Below the pieces are notes generated by a model, which was given only the letters and a program-made list of their open reading frames with translations, did not search any database and had not been told where the DNA came from. A program made the translations under genes and the position numbers. Below are positions 16,514-25,151 of a stretch of 64,000 nt of DNA, piece after piece. This stretch comes from Loktanella sp. S4079 (GTDB lineage Bacteria; Pseudomonadota; Alphaproteobacteria; Rhodobacterales; Rhodobacteraceae), in assembly GCF_000967725.1 (NCBI RefSeq), contig NZ_JXYE01000002.1, positions 930,001-994,000 on the forward strand, written 5' to 3'. How positions within the stretch are numbered: the stretch's first letter is position 1; each line of letters opens with the position of its first letter.

Positions 16514-17914
16514 TCAAAGCCCACGAATAGTGGGCTCTTGCCATTTCTGAGCAGGATCAATCATCAGATCATGCAGCGCCCATACCAACGCATCCACCCG
16601 GTCAGGCGAACCGCGACCCGCAAAACCTGTCGCAGTCATCTGGCACATTTGATCTTCCAACTTAGCCAGACCACGCGCATGTTTCACGCGCCCCTGCTCA
16701 TAAAGGGCGGCGATTGGCTCTGCTCGTGCGACCTTGCCACGCGACGCATGAACAGAACGATAAGGAACCAAAGGGTCCAATTGCCGTAAAACAGCCTCGA
16801 CCATATCGCCGCCCTGATTGACCTCAGCGACCAACCGATCAGCACCAAAGCGATGCATCGCCGAGATGGCAGCCTTTGCCCAATCGCTCGGTCGCGCAGC
16901 AGCGACCGTCAAATCTGCAATCACATAGGAACGCCATTCTTGCGGCGGCCCCTCCATCACGACACCGGCGACGACAATACCGCATTCATCAGACCCCTTG
17001 TGCGAGGTCGCAACCGGATCAATCGCCACAACGACACGCGTGCACTCTGGCACATTGCGCACCTGCGACGCGGCCAGTTGCTCCATACTCCAAAACGCAC
17101 CATCAACATCATCCAGCAAGGTGCCATCAATTTCCTGTCGCCCAAGCGAAGTACCCGCATAGCGTGCCTCGATCTCAGTAATGAAACTTTGCGCAAGGTT
17201 CGCCCGATTGGCTTGTGTCGGCGCGTGCGTCATCACCGTGGTGTCCAAGCACAGCAAATCGCGCAGGACAGAAACCCGCCTCGGGGTCGTGGTAACACAA
17301 GCCCGCGGATGATCCCCCAACCGCAAACCAAATTGCAGCATGTCCCACGTCTCGCCGCCCTTGCGCCACTTTGCCAGCTCATCCGCCCATAGCGCGTCAA
17401 ATTGCGGGCCACGCAGGCTTTCGGGCTCATGCGCAGAAAACAACTGCGCCTGCGCACCATTTGGCCAGACCAGCATGCGCCGGGTCGATATCCAATCTGG
17501 GCGACGATCCGGTGGGCTCACTGCCATGATCCCGCTTTCGCCAAAAACCATAACCTCGCGCGCCTGATCCATGGTCTCAGCCACAATAGCAACTCGCCGG
17601 GCGGTTCCGGGAACGTTTGGGCGGGGTCCCTCAACCATTGACCGGACCCACTCTGCGCCCGCGCGGGTTTTGCCCGCGCCGCGCCCCCCCATAATGACCC
17701 AAGTGCGCCAATCACCAATCGGCGGCAGCTGATGCGGCAAAGCCCAAAATTCGAACAAATAAGGCAATGCCGCCACCTGGGCCGCGCTCAAGGACTTCAG
17801 AAACTCAACTTGGTTCAAGCGTGGTGCGGATGCGATCAATTTGGCGCCCGATGTCAGCCCGCAAGGCATCATAGTCGATTTCGACATCTGGCTGATTGGC
17901 TTGTTGTTGGGCAT
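16514..17914 (-). CDS. GTA g2: large terminase subunit
   Basis: A DNA-packaging ATPase/nuclease of 466 aa from the chosen start. Walker A GGRGAGKT is at about 76-83 and Walker B-like LRGPQFDALWADELAKW follows, with acidic nuclease residues in VVAIDPVATSHKGSDECG. It drives headful packaging of host DNA. The ATG at 17914 is chosen because GGAGG lies 6 bases before it, inside g1; this gives a 110-bp overlap with g1. Later starts (TTG near 17839) are possible and would shorten the poorly conserved N-terminus. Confidence 0.88.
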   Translation of the reverse strand: MPNNKPISQMSKSTMMPCGLTSGAKLIASAPRLNQVEFLKSLSAAQVAALPYLFEFWALPHQLPPIGDWRTWVIMGGRGAGKTRAGAEWVRSMVEGPRPNVPGTARRVAIVAETMDQAREVMVFGESGIMAVSPPDRRPDWISTRRMLVWPNGAQAQLFSAHEPESLRGPQFDALWADELAKWRKGGETWDMLQFGLRLGDHPRACVTTTPRRVSVLRDLLCLDTTVMTHAPTQANRANLAQSFITEIEARYAGTSLGRQEIDGTLLDDVDGAFWSMEQLAASQVRNVPECTRVVVAIDPVATSHKGSDECGIVVAGVVMEGPPQEWRSYVIADLTVAAARPSDWAKAAISAMHRFGADRLVAEVNQGGDMVEAVLRQLDPLVPYRSVHASRGKVARAEPIAALYEQGRVKHARGLAKLEDQMCQMTATGFAGRGSPDRVDALVWALHDLMIDPAQKWQEPTIRGL

Positions 17915-18131
17915 AAAACGCCTCCTCCGCTGCAAGCACCTTCAGGTGCACTGATTGCAATTCACTGATTTTGTTCAAAAGAGGTTTTGGCGTCGCGGCC
18001 GTCGGCGGGCCGATATCATCCAGCATAAGCTGCAAATAGTCCCGCACACGGACATATAGCGCTGCAATCTCGGCCACGCGCTCCGAGGCAGCATCAAGGG
18101 CACCTCGCCCCTGATCATTGGTTTTTGTCAT
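17805..18131 (-). CDS. GTA g1: small terminase-like subunit
   Basis: A 108-aa helical protein (MTKTNDQGRGALDAASERVA) in the first position of the cluster, matching the size of orfg1, the RcGTA small terminase. The charged helical region LLNKISELQSVHLKVLAAEE may form the coiled-coil part that contacts TerL. Its sequence is less conserved than that of other GTA genes, so the call rests partly on position. Confidence 0.82.
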   Translation of the reverse strand: MTKTNDQGRGALDAASERVAEIAALYVRVRDYLQLMLDDIGPPTAATPKPLLNKISELQSVHLKVLAAEEAFYAQQQANQPDVEIDYDALRADIGRQIDRIRTTLEPS

Positions 18132-18200
18132 GATGTTTTCGCCTGTAAGGATAATCTTCCGTTACATGAGCGGCGCATTCCTGCGTCTTCCAGCAAAGAA

Positions 18201-18230
18201 ACTATAGTCACAAAATGGCTAAAAAGTCAA
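18201..18230 (-). promoter_or_regulatory. Candidate promoter of the GTA cluster
   Basis: On the minus strand TTGACT (18225-18230) and TATAGT (18201-18206) are 18 bp apart. This would start RNA about 65 bases before g1. The -35 box coincides with the tail of the mltG terminator. In R. capsulatus transcription here needs the activator GafA, so an additional operator may exist that I cannot recognise. Confidence 0.4.
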
Positions 18231-18265
18231 ACAGCCGAAGGTGTCACTCCGCACCCCCGGCTGTT
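18221..18265 (-). terminator. Terminator after mltG
   Basis: An 8-bp stem AACAGCCG / CGGCTGTT (18230-18237 with 18258-18265), with a GTG/CAC pairing inside the loop, is followed on the minus strand by TGACTTTTT. It separates mltG from the GTA transcript. Confidence 0.6.
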
Positions 18266-18288
18266 ATTTAGTTAACCTTTACAGCAGG

Positions 18289-19446
18289 TCAATTATCTGC
18301 GGCACGCTCTGCTTCGATCTCGCGCCAGCGGGCCACATTTCGGTTGTGCTCGTCCAGTGTCTGCGCAAAAGCATGGCCACCGGTCCCATCAGCAACAAAG
18401 AAAATGTAATCCGTGCTGTCTGGGTTCAATGCTGCCTCAATGCTCGCCCGCCCCGGATTTGCAATCGGTGTCGGAGGAAGCCCTTCAATGACATAGGTGT
18501 TCCAAGGCGTCTCACCGCGCAGTTCACTTTGACGCAATCCGCGCCCCAAAATGCCCTGCCCTTGCGTGATACCATAGATAACCGTCGGGTCTGTTTGCAG
18601 TCGCATACCTTGGTTCAGGCGGTTAACGAAAACACTCGCAACCTGACGGCGCTCTTCAGGAACTCCCGTTTCTTTCTCGACGATACTTGCCAAGATCATT
18701 GCTTCTTCTGGCGATGCCAACGGCAGATCATCTGCACGATTGGCCCATGCTTCCGCTAGAATATTTGCTTGGCGCGAAGTCATCTGTTCCACAATCGCAG
18801 AAACACGCATGTCAGGTGTGATGTCATAGCTATCCGGTGCCAGCGACCCCTCTGCGGGTGTTTCCTGAACATCAGCGACCAAGATATCAATCGCGCTCAA
18901 TTCGTTGATGATTTGCCAGCTCGTCACACCCTCGGCCAACGATACGCGATAACGGGTATCGGATGCCCCACGCACTTCGGTGTATTCAGCGGGTGTTTCT
19001 TCTTCTGCCGGATCGTAATTCACAATTTCAACAAACCGATTGGTTGCGGGATCCAATTCGCGGACCTGCACCTGCATACGATTGATACCGACACGGTAAA
19101 CAACCTCTGTACCACAGGTATTCTGACCGCCACGCGTGACAATATCGACAACTTCTTCCATCGAGGCCGCAGCAGGCACCAAAAAGCTGCCAGCTTTGAG
19201 CAAGCCAGATTTCTCAGAGTAATCCGCACCAGTCTCAAAGATGAATTCAGACGAAATAACGCCCTGATCCAACAGCTTATCGGCGACCCGCGACATGTTC
19301 GTGCCGCGGTCCACCTGAAAACAAATTGCCTGCGCCAAGGGACCCGGCGCAGAGTATTGCTTTATTCCCCAGCCGACAGCGCCCACCAGAAGGAATAAAG
19401 CAACAATAAAGAATGTCAGAAAGTTAGACGCAATGTGGCGCCACAT
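18289..19446 (-). CDS. mltG: Endolytic murein transglycosylase MltG
   Basis: A 385-aa inner-membrane protein. One N-terminal membrane segment (FLTFFIVALFLLVGAVGWG) anchors a periplasmic YceG domain. The catalytic Glu lies in ASIVEKETGVPEERRQVA, and the C-terminal YVIEGLPPTPIANPGRASI motif is typical. It cuts nascent glycan strands and so ends peptidoglycan chain growth. Its ATG overlaps the fabF stop by one base (TAATG), so it is coupled to fabF. Confidence 0.92.
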   Translation of the reverse strand: MWRHIASNFLTFFIVALFLLVGAVGWGIKQYSAPGPLAQAICFQVDRGTNMSRVADKLLDQGVISSEFIFETGADYSEKSGLLKAGSFLVPAAASMEEVVDIVTRGGQNTCGTEVVYRVGINRMQVQVRELDPATNRFVEIVNYDPAEEETPAEYTEVRGASDTRYRVSLAEGVTSWQIINELSAIDILVADVQETPAEGSLAPDSYDITPDMRVSAIVEQMTSRQANILAEAWANRADDLPLASPEEAMILASIVEKETGVPEERRQVASVFVNRLNQGMRLQTDPTVIYGITQGQGILGRGLRQSELRGETPWNTYVIEGLPPTPIANPGRASIEAALNPDSTDYIFFVADGTGGHAFAQTLDEHNRNVARWREIEAERAADN

Positions 19447-20708
19447 TAGCTGACCTTCCCAAAGATAACGCTGGCATTCGTACCGCCAAAGCCGAACGAA
19501 TTCGACAGTGCGACATCAATCTTGCGCTCGCGTTTTTCATTGGCACATAGATCAACCACGGTCTCGGCCGCTGGATTATCTAGGTTGATCGTCGGCGGGG
19601 CTACCTGATCACGGATCGCAAGGATCGAGAAAATCGCCTCAATTGCACCAGCAGCCCCCAACAAGTGGCCAGTCGCAGATTTTGTCGATGACATCGTCAG
19701 CTTCGCGGCGGCCTCTGGCCCGACCAGACGCTCAACTGCGCCCAATTCGATGGTATCTGCCATCGTAGATGTGCCGTGTGCGTTGACGTAGTCGATCTGT
19801 GTCGGCTCAATTCCCGCGTTACGGCATGCTGCGCGCATCGCACGCTCTGCACCTTCGTGATCAGGTGGCGGCGCTGTGATGTGATGCGCGTCACCGCTCA
19901 GACCGTAGCCCAGAACCTCGGCGTAAATCTTTGCGCCACGGGCCTTTGCGTGTTCATATTCTTCAAGCACGACAATGCCTGCACCCTCGCCCATGACAAA
20001 ACCGTCGCGGTCAGCATCCCAAGGGCGGCTCGCCTTCGTTGGATCGTCATTGTATTTCGTGCTCAGGGCCTTACAGGCGTTAAAGCCCGCGATCCCAATT
20101 TCGCAGATCGCAGCCTCAGCGCCACCAGCGATCATCACATCTGCATCACCGTGTTGGATCAAACGTGATGCATCGCCAATTGCGTGGGCGCCTGTCGAAC
20201 AGGCCGTTACAACCGCGTGGTTTGGACCACGGAATCCATATTTGATCGATACCTGACCCGAGATCAGGTTGATCAACGCACCGGGAACAAAGAATGGCGA
20301 AACACGGCGCGGACCTTTTTCAGCCATCATCACCGCCGTATTCGCGATCGAGTTCAATCCCCCGATGCCAGACCCCATCAAAACGCCCGTGCGCTCAAGG
20401 CTCTCGCGATCTTCAGGTGCCCAGTTTGCATCTTCAATCGCCTGCTGCGCAGCGGCCATCCCGAACATAATAAAGGTATCAACCTTACGCTGTTCCTTGG
20501 GGTCCATGTATTTGTCTGCGTTAAACGTACCGTCAGTACCATCGCCCAGCGGGACTTCGCACGCATATTGTGTCGTCAGCTTGCTTGGATCAAACCCAGT
20601 GATCTTACCGGCACCGGATTGGCCATCCAAAATCCGTTCCCAGGATTCTTCGACCCCATCAGCAAGCGGGGTTACCAAACCCAAGCCTGTTACAACTACT
20701 CGACGCAT
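19446..20708 (-). CDS. fabF: 3-oxoacyl-ACP synthase II
   Basis: A 420-aa condensing enzyme of the thiolase fold. The catalytic Cys is in VTACSTGAHAIG, with the two catalytic histidines in NAHGTSTMADTIE and SATGHLLGAAG. It elongates acyl-ACP with malonyl-ACP in fatty acid synthesis. It lies downstream of acpP and upstream of mltG. Confidence 0.95.
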   Translation of the reverse strand: MRRVVVTGLGLVTPLADGVEESWERILDGQSGAGKITGFDPSKLTTQYACEVPLGDGTDGTFNADKYMDPKEQRKVDTFIMFGMAAAQQAIEDANWAPEDRESLERTGVLMGSGIGGLNSIANTAVMMAEKGPRRVSPFFVPGALINLISGQVSIKYGFRGPNHAVVTACSTGAHAIGDASRLIQHGDADVMIAGGAEAAICEIGIAGFNACKALSTKYNDDPTKASRPWDADRDGFVMGEGAGIVVLEEYEHAKARGAKIYAEVLGYGLSGDAHHITAPPPDHEGAERAMRAACRNAGIEPTQIDYVNAHGTSTMADTIELGAVERLVGPEAAAKLTMSSTKSATGHLLGAAGAIEAIFSILAIRDQVAPPTINLDNPAAETVVDLCANEKRERKIDVALSNSFGFGGTNASVIFGKVS

Positions 20709-20880
20709 ATTCTGCCCTCACCTCTTGGCGTATTTGAATGCACTGATAACCTAGCCAACAGCAACGGGGCAAGACCGCCCCACGTGCTGCGGCATCATAT
20801 GCGCACATTCGGCGCATCACACATAATCTGTCTGGCTCTCAATTAAGGAACGAAACCTCTACAAAGCAACCGACCTGCAT

Positions 20881-20907
20881 AAAAAAACGGCGCCCCAAAA
20901 GACGCCG
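20881..20907 (-). terminator. Terminator after acpP
   Basis: A 5-bp GC stem CGGCG / CGCCG (20903-20907 with 20888-20892) with a 10-base loop is followed on the minus strand by seven T. It lies between acpP and fabF, so acpP can be expressed well above fabF. The 172 bases from here to fabF hold no gene. Confidence 0.7.
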
Positions 20908-20929
20908 CTTCATTGAATTTCAGAACGGC

Positions 20930-21163
20930 TTATTGTGCGCCGTTGATGAATTTCACTGCATCACCAAATGTTTGGATGGTTTCTGCAGCGTCGTCAGGGA
21001 TTTCGATACCGAACTCTTCTTCGAACGCCATAACCAGCTCAACAGTGTCAAGGCTGTCTGCGCCCAGATCATCAATGAAGGAAGCAGTTTCCGTCACTTT
21101 GTCTTCTTCAACACCAAGATGCTCAACTACGATCTTGCGTACGCGATCTGCAACGTCGCTCAT
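20930..21163 (-). CDS. acpP: Acyl carrier protein
   Basis: A 77-aa acidic protein with the phosphopantetheine site [12 protein letters not shown] (Ser in DSL). It carries acyl chains for FabF, FabG and FabD encoded on both sides. The 190-bp upstream region contains the palindromes GTGACGTCAC (21272-21281) and ATGCGCAT (21282-21289), possible operators. Confidence 0.97.
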   Translation of the reverse strand: MSDVADRVRKIVVEHLGVEEDKVTETASFIDDLGADSLDTVELVMAFEEEFGIEIPDDAAETIQTFGDAVKFINGAQ

Positions 21164-21356
21164 ATCAATTCCTCATGTCTTTCTGGGCCAATGCCCGTTC
21201 TGATTTGGGCAACTGCCCGTCCTAGTTTTCCCCATATAGGGTTTTACCGATCTGCGCCGCAAACATCTGACGTGACGTCACATGCGCATTTTTCGGCAAA
21301 TCTGGGTGGCCTATAGCAGAGAATTCCGCTTAGGCAAACGATTTCATGACCCGTTT

Positions 21357-22094
21357 TCAGAGCATGGCCATACCGCCATTCACATGCAAGGTTGTCCCTG
21401 TCACATAAGCTGCTTCTGGGCTGGATAGATACAAAACTGCCGCAGCAATCTCATCTGCTTCGCCCATGCGACCAGCGGGAACTTGCGACAAAATCCCTGC
21501 CTTTTGCTCATCATTTAGCTTATCGGTCATCGCAGTAGTGATGAAACCCGGTGCGATGCAGTTAACCGTGATTCCGCGGCTTGCCACTTCGTATGCGATA
21601 GATTTGGACATACCGACCATACCGGCCTTGGATGCCGCATAGTTCGCCTGACCTGGGTTGCCTGTGGCGCCCACGATCGAGGAAATATTCACAATACGAC
21701 CCCACCGGGATTTCATCATGCCACGGATCACACCTTTGCACAGGCGCATGGTAGAGGTCAGGTTAACCTCCAAAACGGATGACCATTCCTCTTCTGACAT
21801 CCGCATAAAGATATTGTCGCGTGTGATTCCAGCGTTATTCACCAAAACATCAACCGCCCCCATCGCGTCAGCCGCTTGCTTGGGTAGCGCATTCACCGCA
21901 TCCGCATCGCTTAGGTTACAGGGCAACACATGCGCCCGCTCACCCAGTTCTGCCGCCAATGCCTCTAGTGGCTCAACGCGCGTACCAGACAGCGCAACAG
22001 TTGCGCCCGCACCGTGAAGCGCCTTGGCAATTGCACCACCGATGCCGCCAGAGGCACCCGTAATCAGTACATTTTTCCCATTCAAATCAAACAT
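21357..22094 (-). CDS. fabG: 3-oxoacyl-ACP reductase
   Basis: A 245-aa short-chain dehydrogenase. NADPH-binding TGASGGIGGAIA is at about 13-24, followed by NNAGITRDN, the catalytic Ser in NISSIVG and YAASKAG, and the C-terminus TGTTLHVNGGMAML typical of FabG. It reduces 3-oxoacyl-ACP in the elongation cycle. It follows fabD by 13 bp. Confidence 0.95.
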   Translation of the reverse strand: MFDLNGKNVLITGASGGIGGAIAKALHGAGATVALSGTRVEPLEALAAELGERAHVLPCNLSDADAVNALPKQAADAMGAVDVLVNNAGITRDNIFMRMSEEEWSSVLEVNLTSTMRLCKGVIRGMMKSRWGRIVNISSIVGATGNPGQANYAASKAGMVGMSKSIAYEVASRGITVNCIAPGFITTAMTDKLNDEQKAGILSQVPAGRMGEADEIAAAVLYLSSPEAAYVTGTTLHVNGGMAML

Positions 22095-22107
22095 TCTTAA
22101 GTCCTTC

Positions 22108-23046
22108 TTAAACTTTCAGGGCCGCAGCCACTGAAGCAATATCTTCCGGCGTACCAACTGGCGTCGCGCTCACATTGCGATCAATCCGTTTGACCATGCC
22201 ACAAAGCGCCTTGCCTGCGCCGATTTCATAGATTTCCGTAACGCCCTTTGCCGCCATATAGGCCACGCTCTCGCGCCAGCGCACAGAACCCGTCACCTGT
22301 TCAACCAACAACGACCGAATGACGGCTGGATCACTCACGCTACTCGCCTCGACATTCGCAACCAGAGGCACAGCAGGCGTATTGATCACGACATCGTCCA
22401 ATGCCTCGGCCATGGCGGTGGCTGCAGGTTCCATCAAACTGCAGTGGAAAGGTGCGCTCACGGGCAGCAGCATCGCACGGCGAGCGCCTTTTTCCTTCGC
22501 CAGCTCGGCCGCGCGTTCAACCGCCGCCTTGTGACCTGACACAACCACCTGACCTGGATCATTGTCGTTTGCCGCTTGGCAAACCTCGCCTTGGGCTGCT
22601 TCTTTTGCAATGGCGTCAACTGCCGCAAAATCCAACCCAAGAATCGCCGCCATTGCGCCGACGCCAACGGGTACAGCCTCTTGCATAGCGGTCCCACGCA
22701 GACGTAACAAACGCGCCGTATCAGCGACGCTCAGCGCGCCAGCAGCGGCGAGCGCAGAATATTCACCCAATGAATGCCCCGCGACGTAATCGGCCGCGGT
22801 GACTGGAACCCCCTCAGCCTCAAGCGCGCGCATCGCGGCCAAAGAGGTTGCCATCAACGCGGGCTGTGCATTTGCGGTCAGCGTGAGATCAGCAATGTCG
22901 CCTTCCCAAATCATTCCAGACAGATTTTCGTCCAGCGCGTCATCAACTTCTTGGAAAATCGCTTTCGCCTCGGGATAGGCATCCGCCAGCGCGCGTCCCA
23001 TCCCAATTGTCTGTGCCCCTTGGCCCGGAAATACGAATGCTCGCAT
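22108..23046 (-). CDS. fabD: Malonyl-CoA:ACP transacylase
   Basis: A 312-aa acyltransferase with FVFPGQGAQTIGMG at the N-terminus, the catalytic Ser in GHSLGEYSALAAAG and the catalytic His in SAPFHCSLM. It makes malonyl-ACP. It is the first gene of the fabD-fabG pair and divergent from the cytochrome b561 gene. Confidence 0.95.
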   Translation of the reverse strand: MRAFVFPGQGAQTIGMGRALADAYPEAKAIFQEVDDALDENLSGMIWEGDIADLTLTANAQPALMATSLAAMRALEAEGVPVTAADYVAGHSLGEYSALAAAGALSVADTARLLRLRGTAMQEAVPVGVGAMAAILGLDFAAVDAIAKEAAQGEVCQAANDNDPGQVVVSGHKAAVERAAELAKEKGARRAMLLPVSAPFHCSLMEPAATAMAEALDDVVINTPAVPLVANVEASSVSDPAVIRSLLVEQVTGSVRWRESVAYMAAKGVTEIYEIGAGKALCGMVKRIDRNVSATPVGTPEDIASVAAALKV

Positions 23047-23225
23047 CAGACCTCTCCTTTGTTGGTCGGTTATTTTGCCGTAGGCTTACCCTGCTGCGCC
23101 ATAGCGCACAAGCAACGCGTCAACTGATCGGCAACGCACACAAGCTGTAATGACACACACAGAGCAGACGGTTTGCGCAAATCATCCACAATGATAGCCT
23201 GAACGGAACAACTTGGAGAACAAAG

Positions 23226-24401
23226 ATGTCCGCCACAAACACAGCCAGCACCTATGGTTCTGTCACCAAAGTTTTTCACTGGCTTACCGCCCTGCTCATT
23301 CTGACGTTGATTCCCCTTGGGCTCATCGCTCAGGAACTTCCTTTTGATTCTACGCTCAAGGTTCCGCTGTTCTCAGCCCACAAAACGCTAGGGATCATCG
23401 TATTCGCCGTTGCGCTCGCCCGGATTCTATGGACCATCACGCAAACAGCGCCGGGGGACCTGCACCCAGAACGACGGGCTGAAACGCTTGTCGCGCATGT
23501 TGTGCATTGGGCGCTATATACAGCGCTCGTATTTGTTCCACTGACGGGGTGGCTCCATCATGCAGCCACATCTGGATTCGCACCAATCTGGCTACCCATC
23601 GGACAGAGCCTTCCGTTCATCCCCCAGGACGAGCATTTGGCGGAAATCTTCTCTGGACTGCATTGGATTTGGAGCAAAATCCTGATCGTTTCGATATTGC
23701 TGCATGTCGCCGGCGCGCTAAAACACCAGATCATCGACAAAGACGCGACGCTATCACGGATGTGGTTTGGCAAAAGGCCGCTACCAGAAACCGGAACGCG
23801 AGATCATTCATTTGCAGCACCGCTGATTGCGCTTGGCATCTACGCCTTTGCGGCAGCAGGTGCGAGTGCGAGCGGCATGCTATCTCATAGCGATAACACC
23901 CCTGCCCCAGCATTAGAGCAAGCCGCATCCGATTGGATGGTAACCGAAGGCACGATTGGGATCACGATCACCCAACTTGGCAATCCAGTGACCGGCCAAT
24001 TTGAAGATTGGACTTCTGTAATATCCTTTGATCCCAACGCGACCGGCACAATGGGCCAAGCTGCAGTCACGATCGCAATCGGGTCCCTGCAACTTGGTTC
24101 CGTCAGCGGGCAAGCAATGGGCGGCGATTTCTTCGATACCGCTAATTTCCCCACTGCCCAGTTTACCGCCGACATAACGGCCCAAGACGCAGGCTATGTC
24201 GCGGATGGGACGCTCACCATCAAAGATATATCTGTTCCCGTGAGCATGCCATTCACACTTGATATAACGGACAATACCGCGGTGATGTCTGGCGGGCTCA
24301 AGCTTGATCGCCGCGATTTCCAAATTGGTCAGAGCATGGCGGACGACAAAAACCTCGGATTTGATGTCTCTGTCGACATTAACCTCACCGCCACGCGTTA
24401 A
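23226..24401 (+). CDS. Cytochrome b561 - YceI fusion protein
   Basis: A 391-aa two-domain protein. Residues about 10-190 are a four-helix cytochrome b561 domain with heme-ligand histidines in KVFHWLTALL, FSAHKTLGI, HVVHWALYT and LLHVAGALKH. A membrane segment near 205-222 leads to a periplasmic YceI-like lipocalin domain (about 235-391, WMVTEGTIGITITQLG onward). YceI domains bind isoprenoid lipids such as quinones, so the fusion suggests quinone-linked electron transfer at the membrane face; this is inference. TTGGAG lies 7 bases before the ATG. Confidence 0.9.
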   Translation: MSATNTASTYGSVTKVFHWLTALLILTLIPLGLIAQELPFDSTLKVPLFSAHKTLGIIVFAVALARILWTITQTAPGDLHPERRAETLVAHVVHWALYTALVFVPLTGWLHHAATSGFAPIWLPIGQSLPFIPQDEHLAEIFSGLHWIWSKILIVSILLHVAGALKHQIIDKDATLSRMWFGKRPLPETGTRDHSFAAPLIALGIYAFAAAGASASGMLSHSDNTPAPALEQAASDWMVTEGTIGITITQLGNPVTGQFEDWTSVISFDPNATGTMGQAAVTIAIGSLQLGSVSGQAMGGDFFDTANFPTAQFTADITAQDAGYVADGTLTIKDISVPVSMPFTLDITDNTAVMSGGLKLDRRDFQIGQSMADDKNLGFDVSVDINLTATR

Positions 24402-24402
24402 T

Positions 24403-24438
24403 AAAAAAGGGCTGCACCTGAACACAGGTGCAGCCCTT
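24403..24438 (-). terminator. Terminator between convergent YceI genes
   Basis: A 14-bp perfect stem (AAGGGCTGCACCTG with its complement, loop AACA) is followed on the minus strand by six T. It can also stop plus-strand transcripts, though only weakly, as no T-run follows there. Confidence 0.85.
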
Positions 24439-24458
24439 AAAACGAGAAATCTTAAAGA

Positions 24459-25037
24459 TTATTCAGCTTTCATCGCTTCAACAGAAATTGTGACTTCGAC
24501 TTCATCGCTGACGTAGGGTGCGAATGCGCCAACTTCAAAGTCTGAACGGATGAGCGTTGTTGTCGCATCAAAACCAGCCCATTCTTTTTCTGCCATTGGG
24601 TGCATGCCAGTTTGGTTCAGCTTAGCATCCAAAACGACTGATTTTGTGACGCCGTTCAGTGTCAGATCACCTGTGATCAGTGCTGTATCATCGCCTGTGA
24701 CTTCAATCGAAGTCGAGGTAAAGCTGACCATTTCATCTTCGGACGCGCCAAAGAAATCGTCTGACATAAAGTGCTCAAAACGGCCTTCCCAGCCCGTCAA
24801 CATGCTGCGCACAGGGAATGATACGCTTACGCTGGATGCTGCTGGGTCTTCTTGGTCAAAGCTGATTTCGCCTTCAAAGCCAGAGAACATGCCCATACCT
24901 GTGGAAAAACCAAGGTGGTTGTAGGTGAACATGATCTGGCTGTGGCTCGCATCAAGCACGTAGGCTTCGGGTGCAGCAAAAGCAGGTACGGCGGCGGTAG
25001 AGGCAACCAGTGCGGTTGCAAAAAGAACGTTCTTCAT
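24459..25037 (-). CDS. Periplasmic YceI-family protein
   Basis: A 192-aa protein with a Sec signal peptide (MKNVLFATALVASTAAVPAFA, cut after AFA) and one YceI lipocalin domain: YVLDASHSQIMFTYNHLGFS, then GEISFDQEDP and FDATTTLIRSDFEVGAFAPYV. It probably binds a polyisoprenoid in the periplasm. It converges with the b561-YceI fusion, whose second half is the same fold. Confidence 0.9.
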   Translation of the reverse strand: MKNVLFATALVASTAAVPAFAAPEAYVLDASHSQIMFTYNHLGFSTGMGMFSGFEGEISFDQEDPAASSVSVSFPVRSMLTGWEGRFEHFMSDDFFGASEDEMVSFTSTSIEVTGDDTALITGDLTLNGVTKSVVLDAKLNQTGMHPMAEKEWAGFDATTTLIRSDFEVGAFAPYVSDEVEVTISVEAMKAE

Positions 25038-25151
25038 TGGAATCTCCAGTTGCGAATAGTTACACCCTCTAATGAAGGTGCATTACCGCACAAAGCAATT
25101 CAGCAATTCTGAACAAATTGTGTTCGACAACTAACGACTGACGCCGATGAT

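Noticed and set aside
4326-18131. Interpretation of the phage-like block as a prophage
   Set aside because: No integrase, repressor, replication, lysis or att-like repeats; gene order and sizes match RcGTA exactly and the flanks are housekeeping genes.
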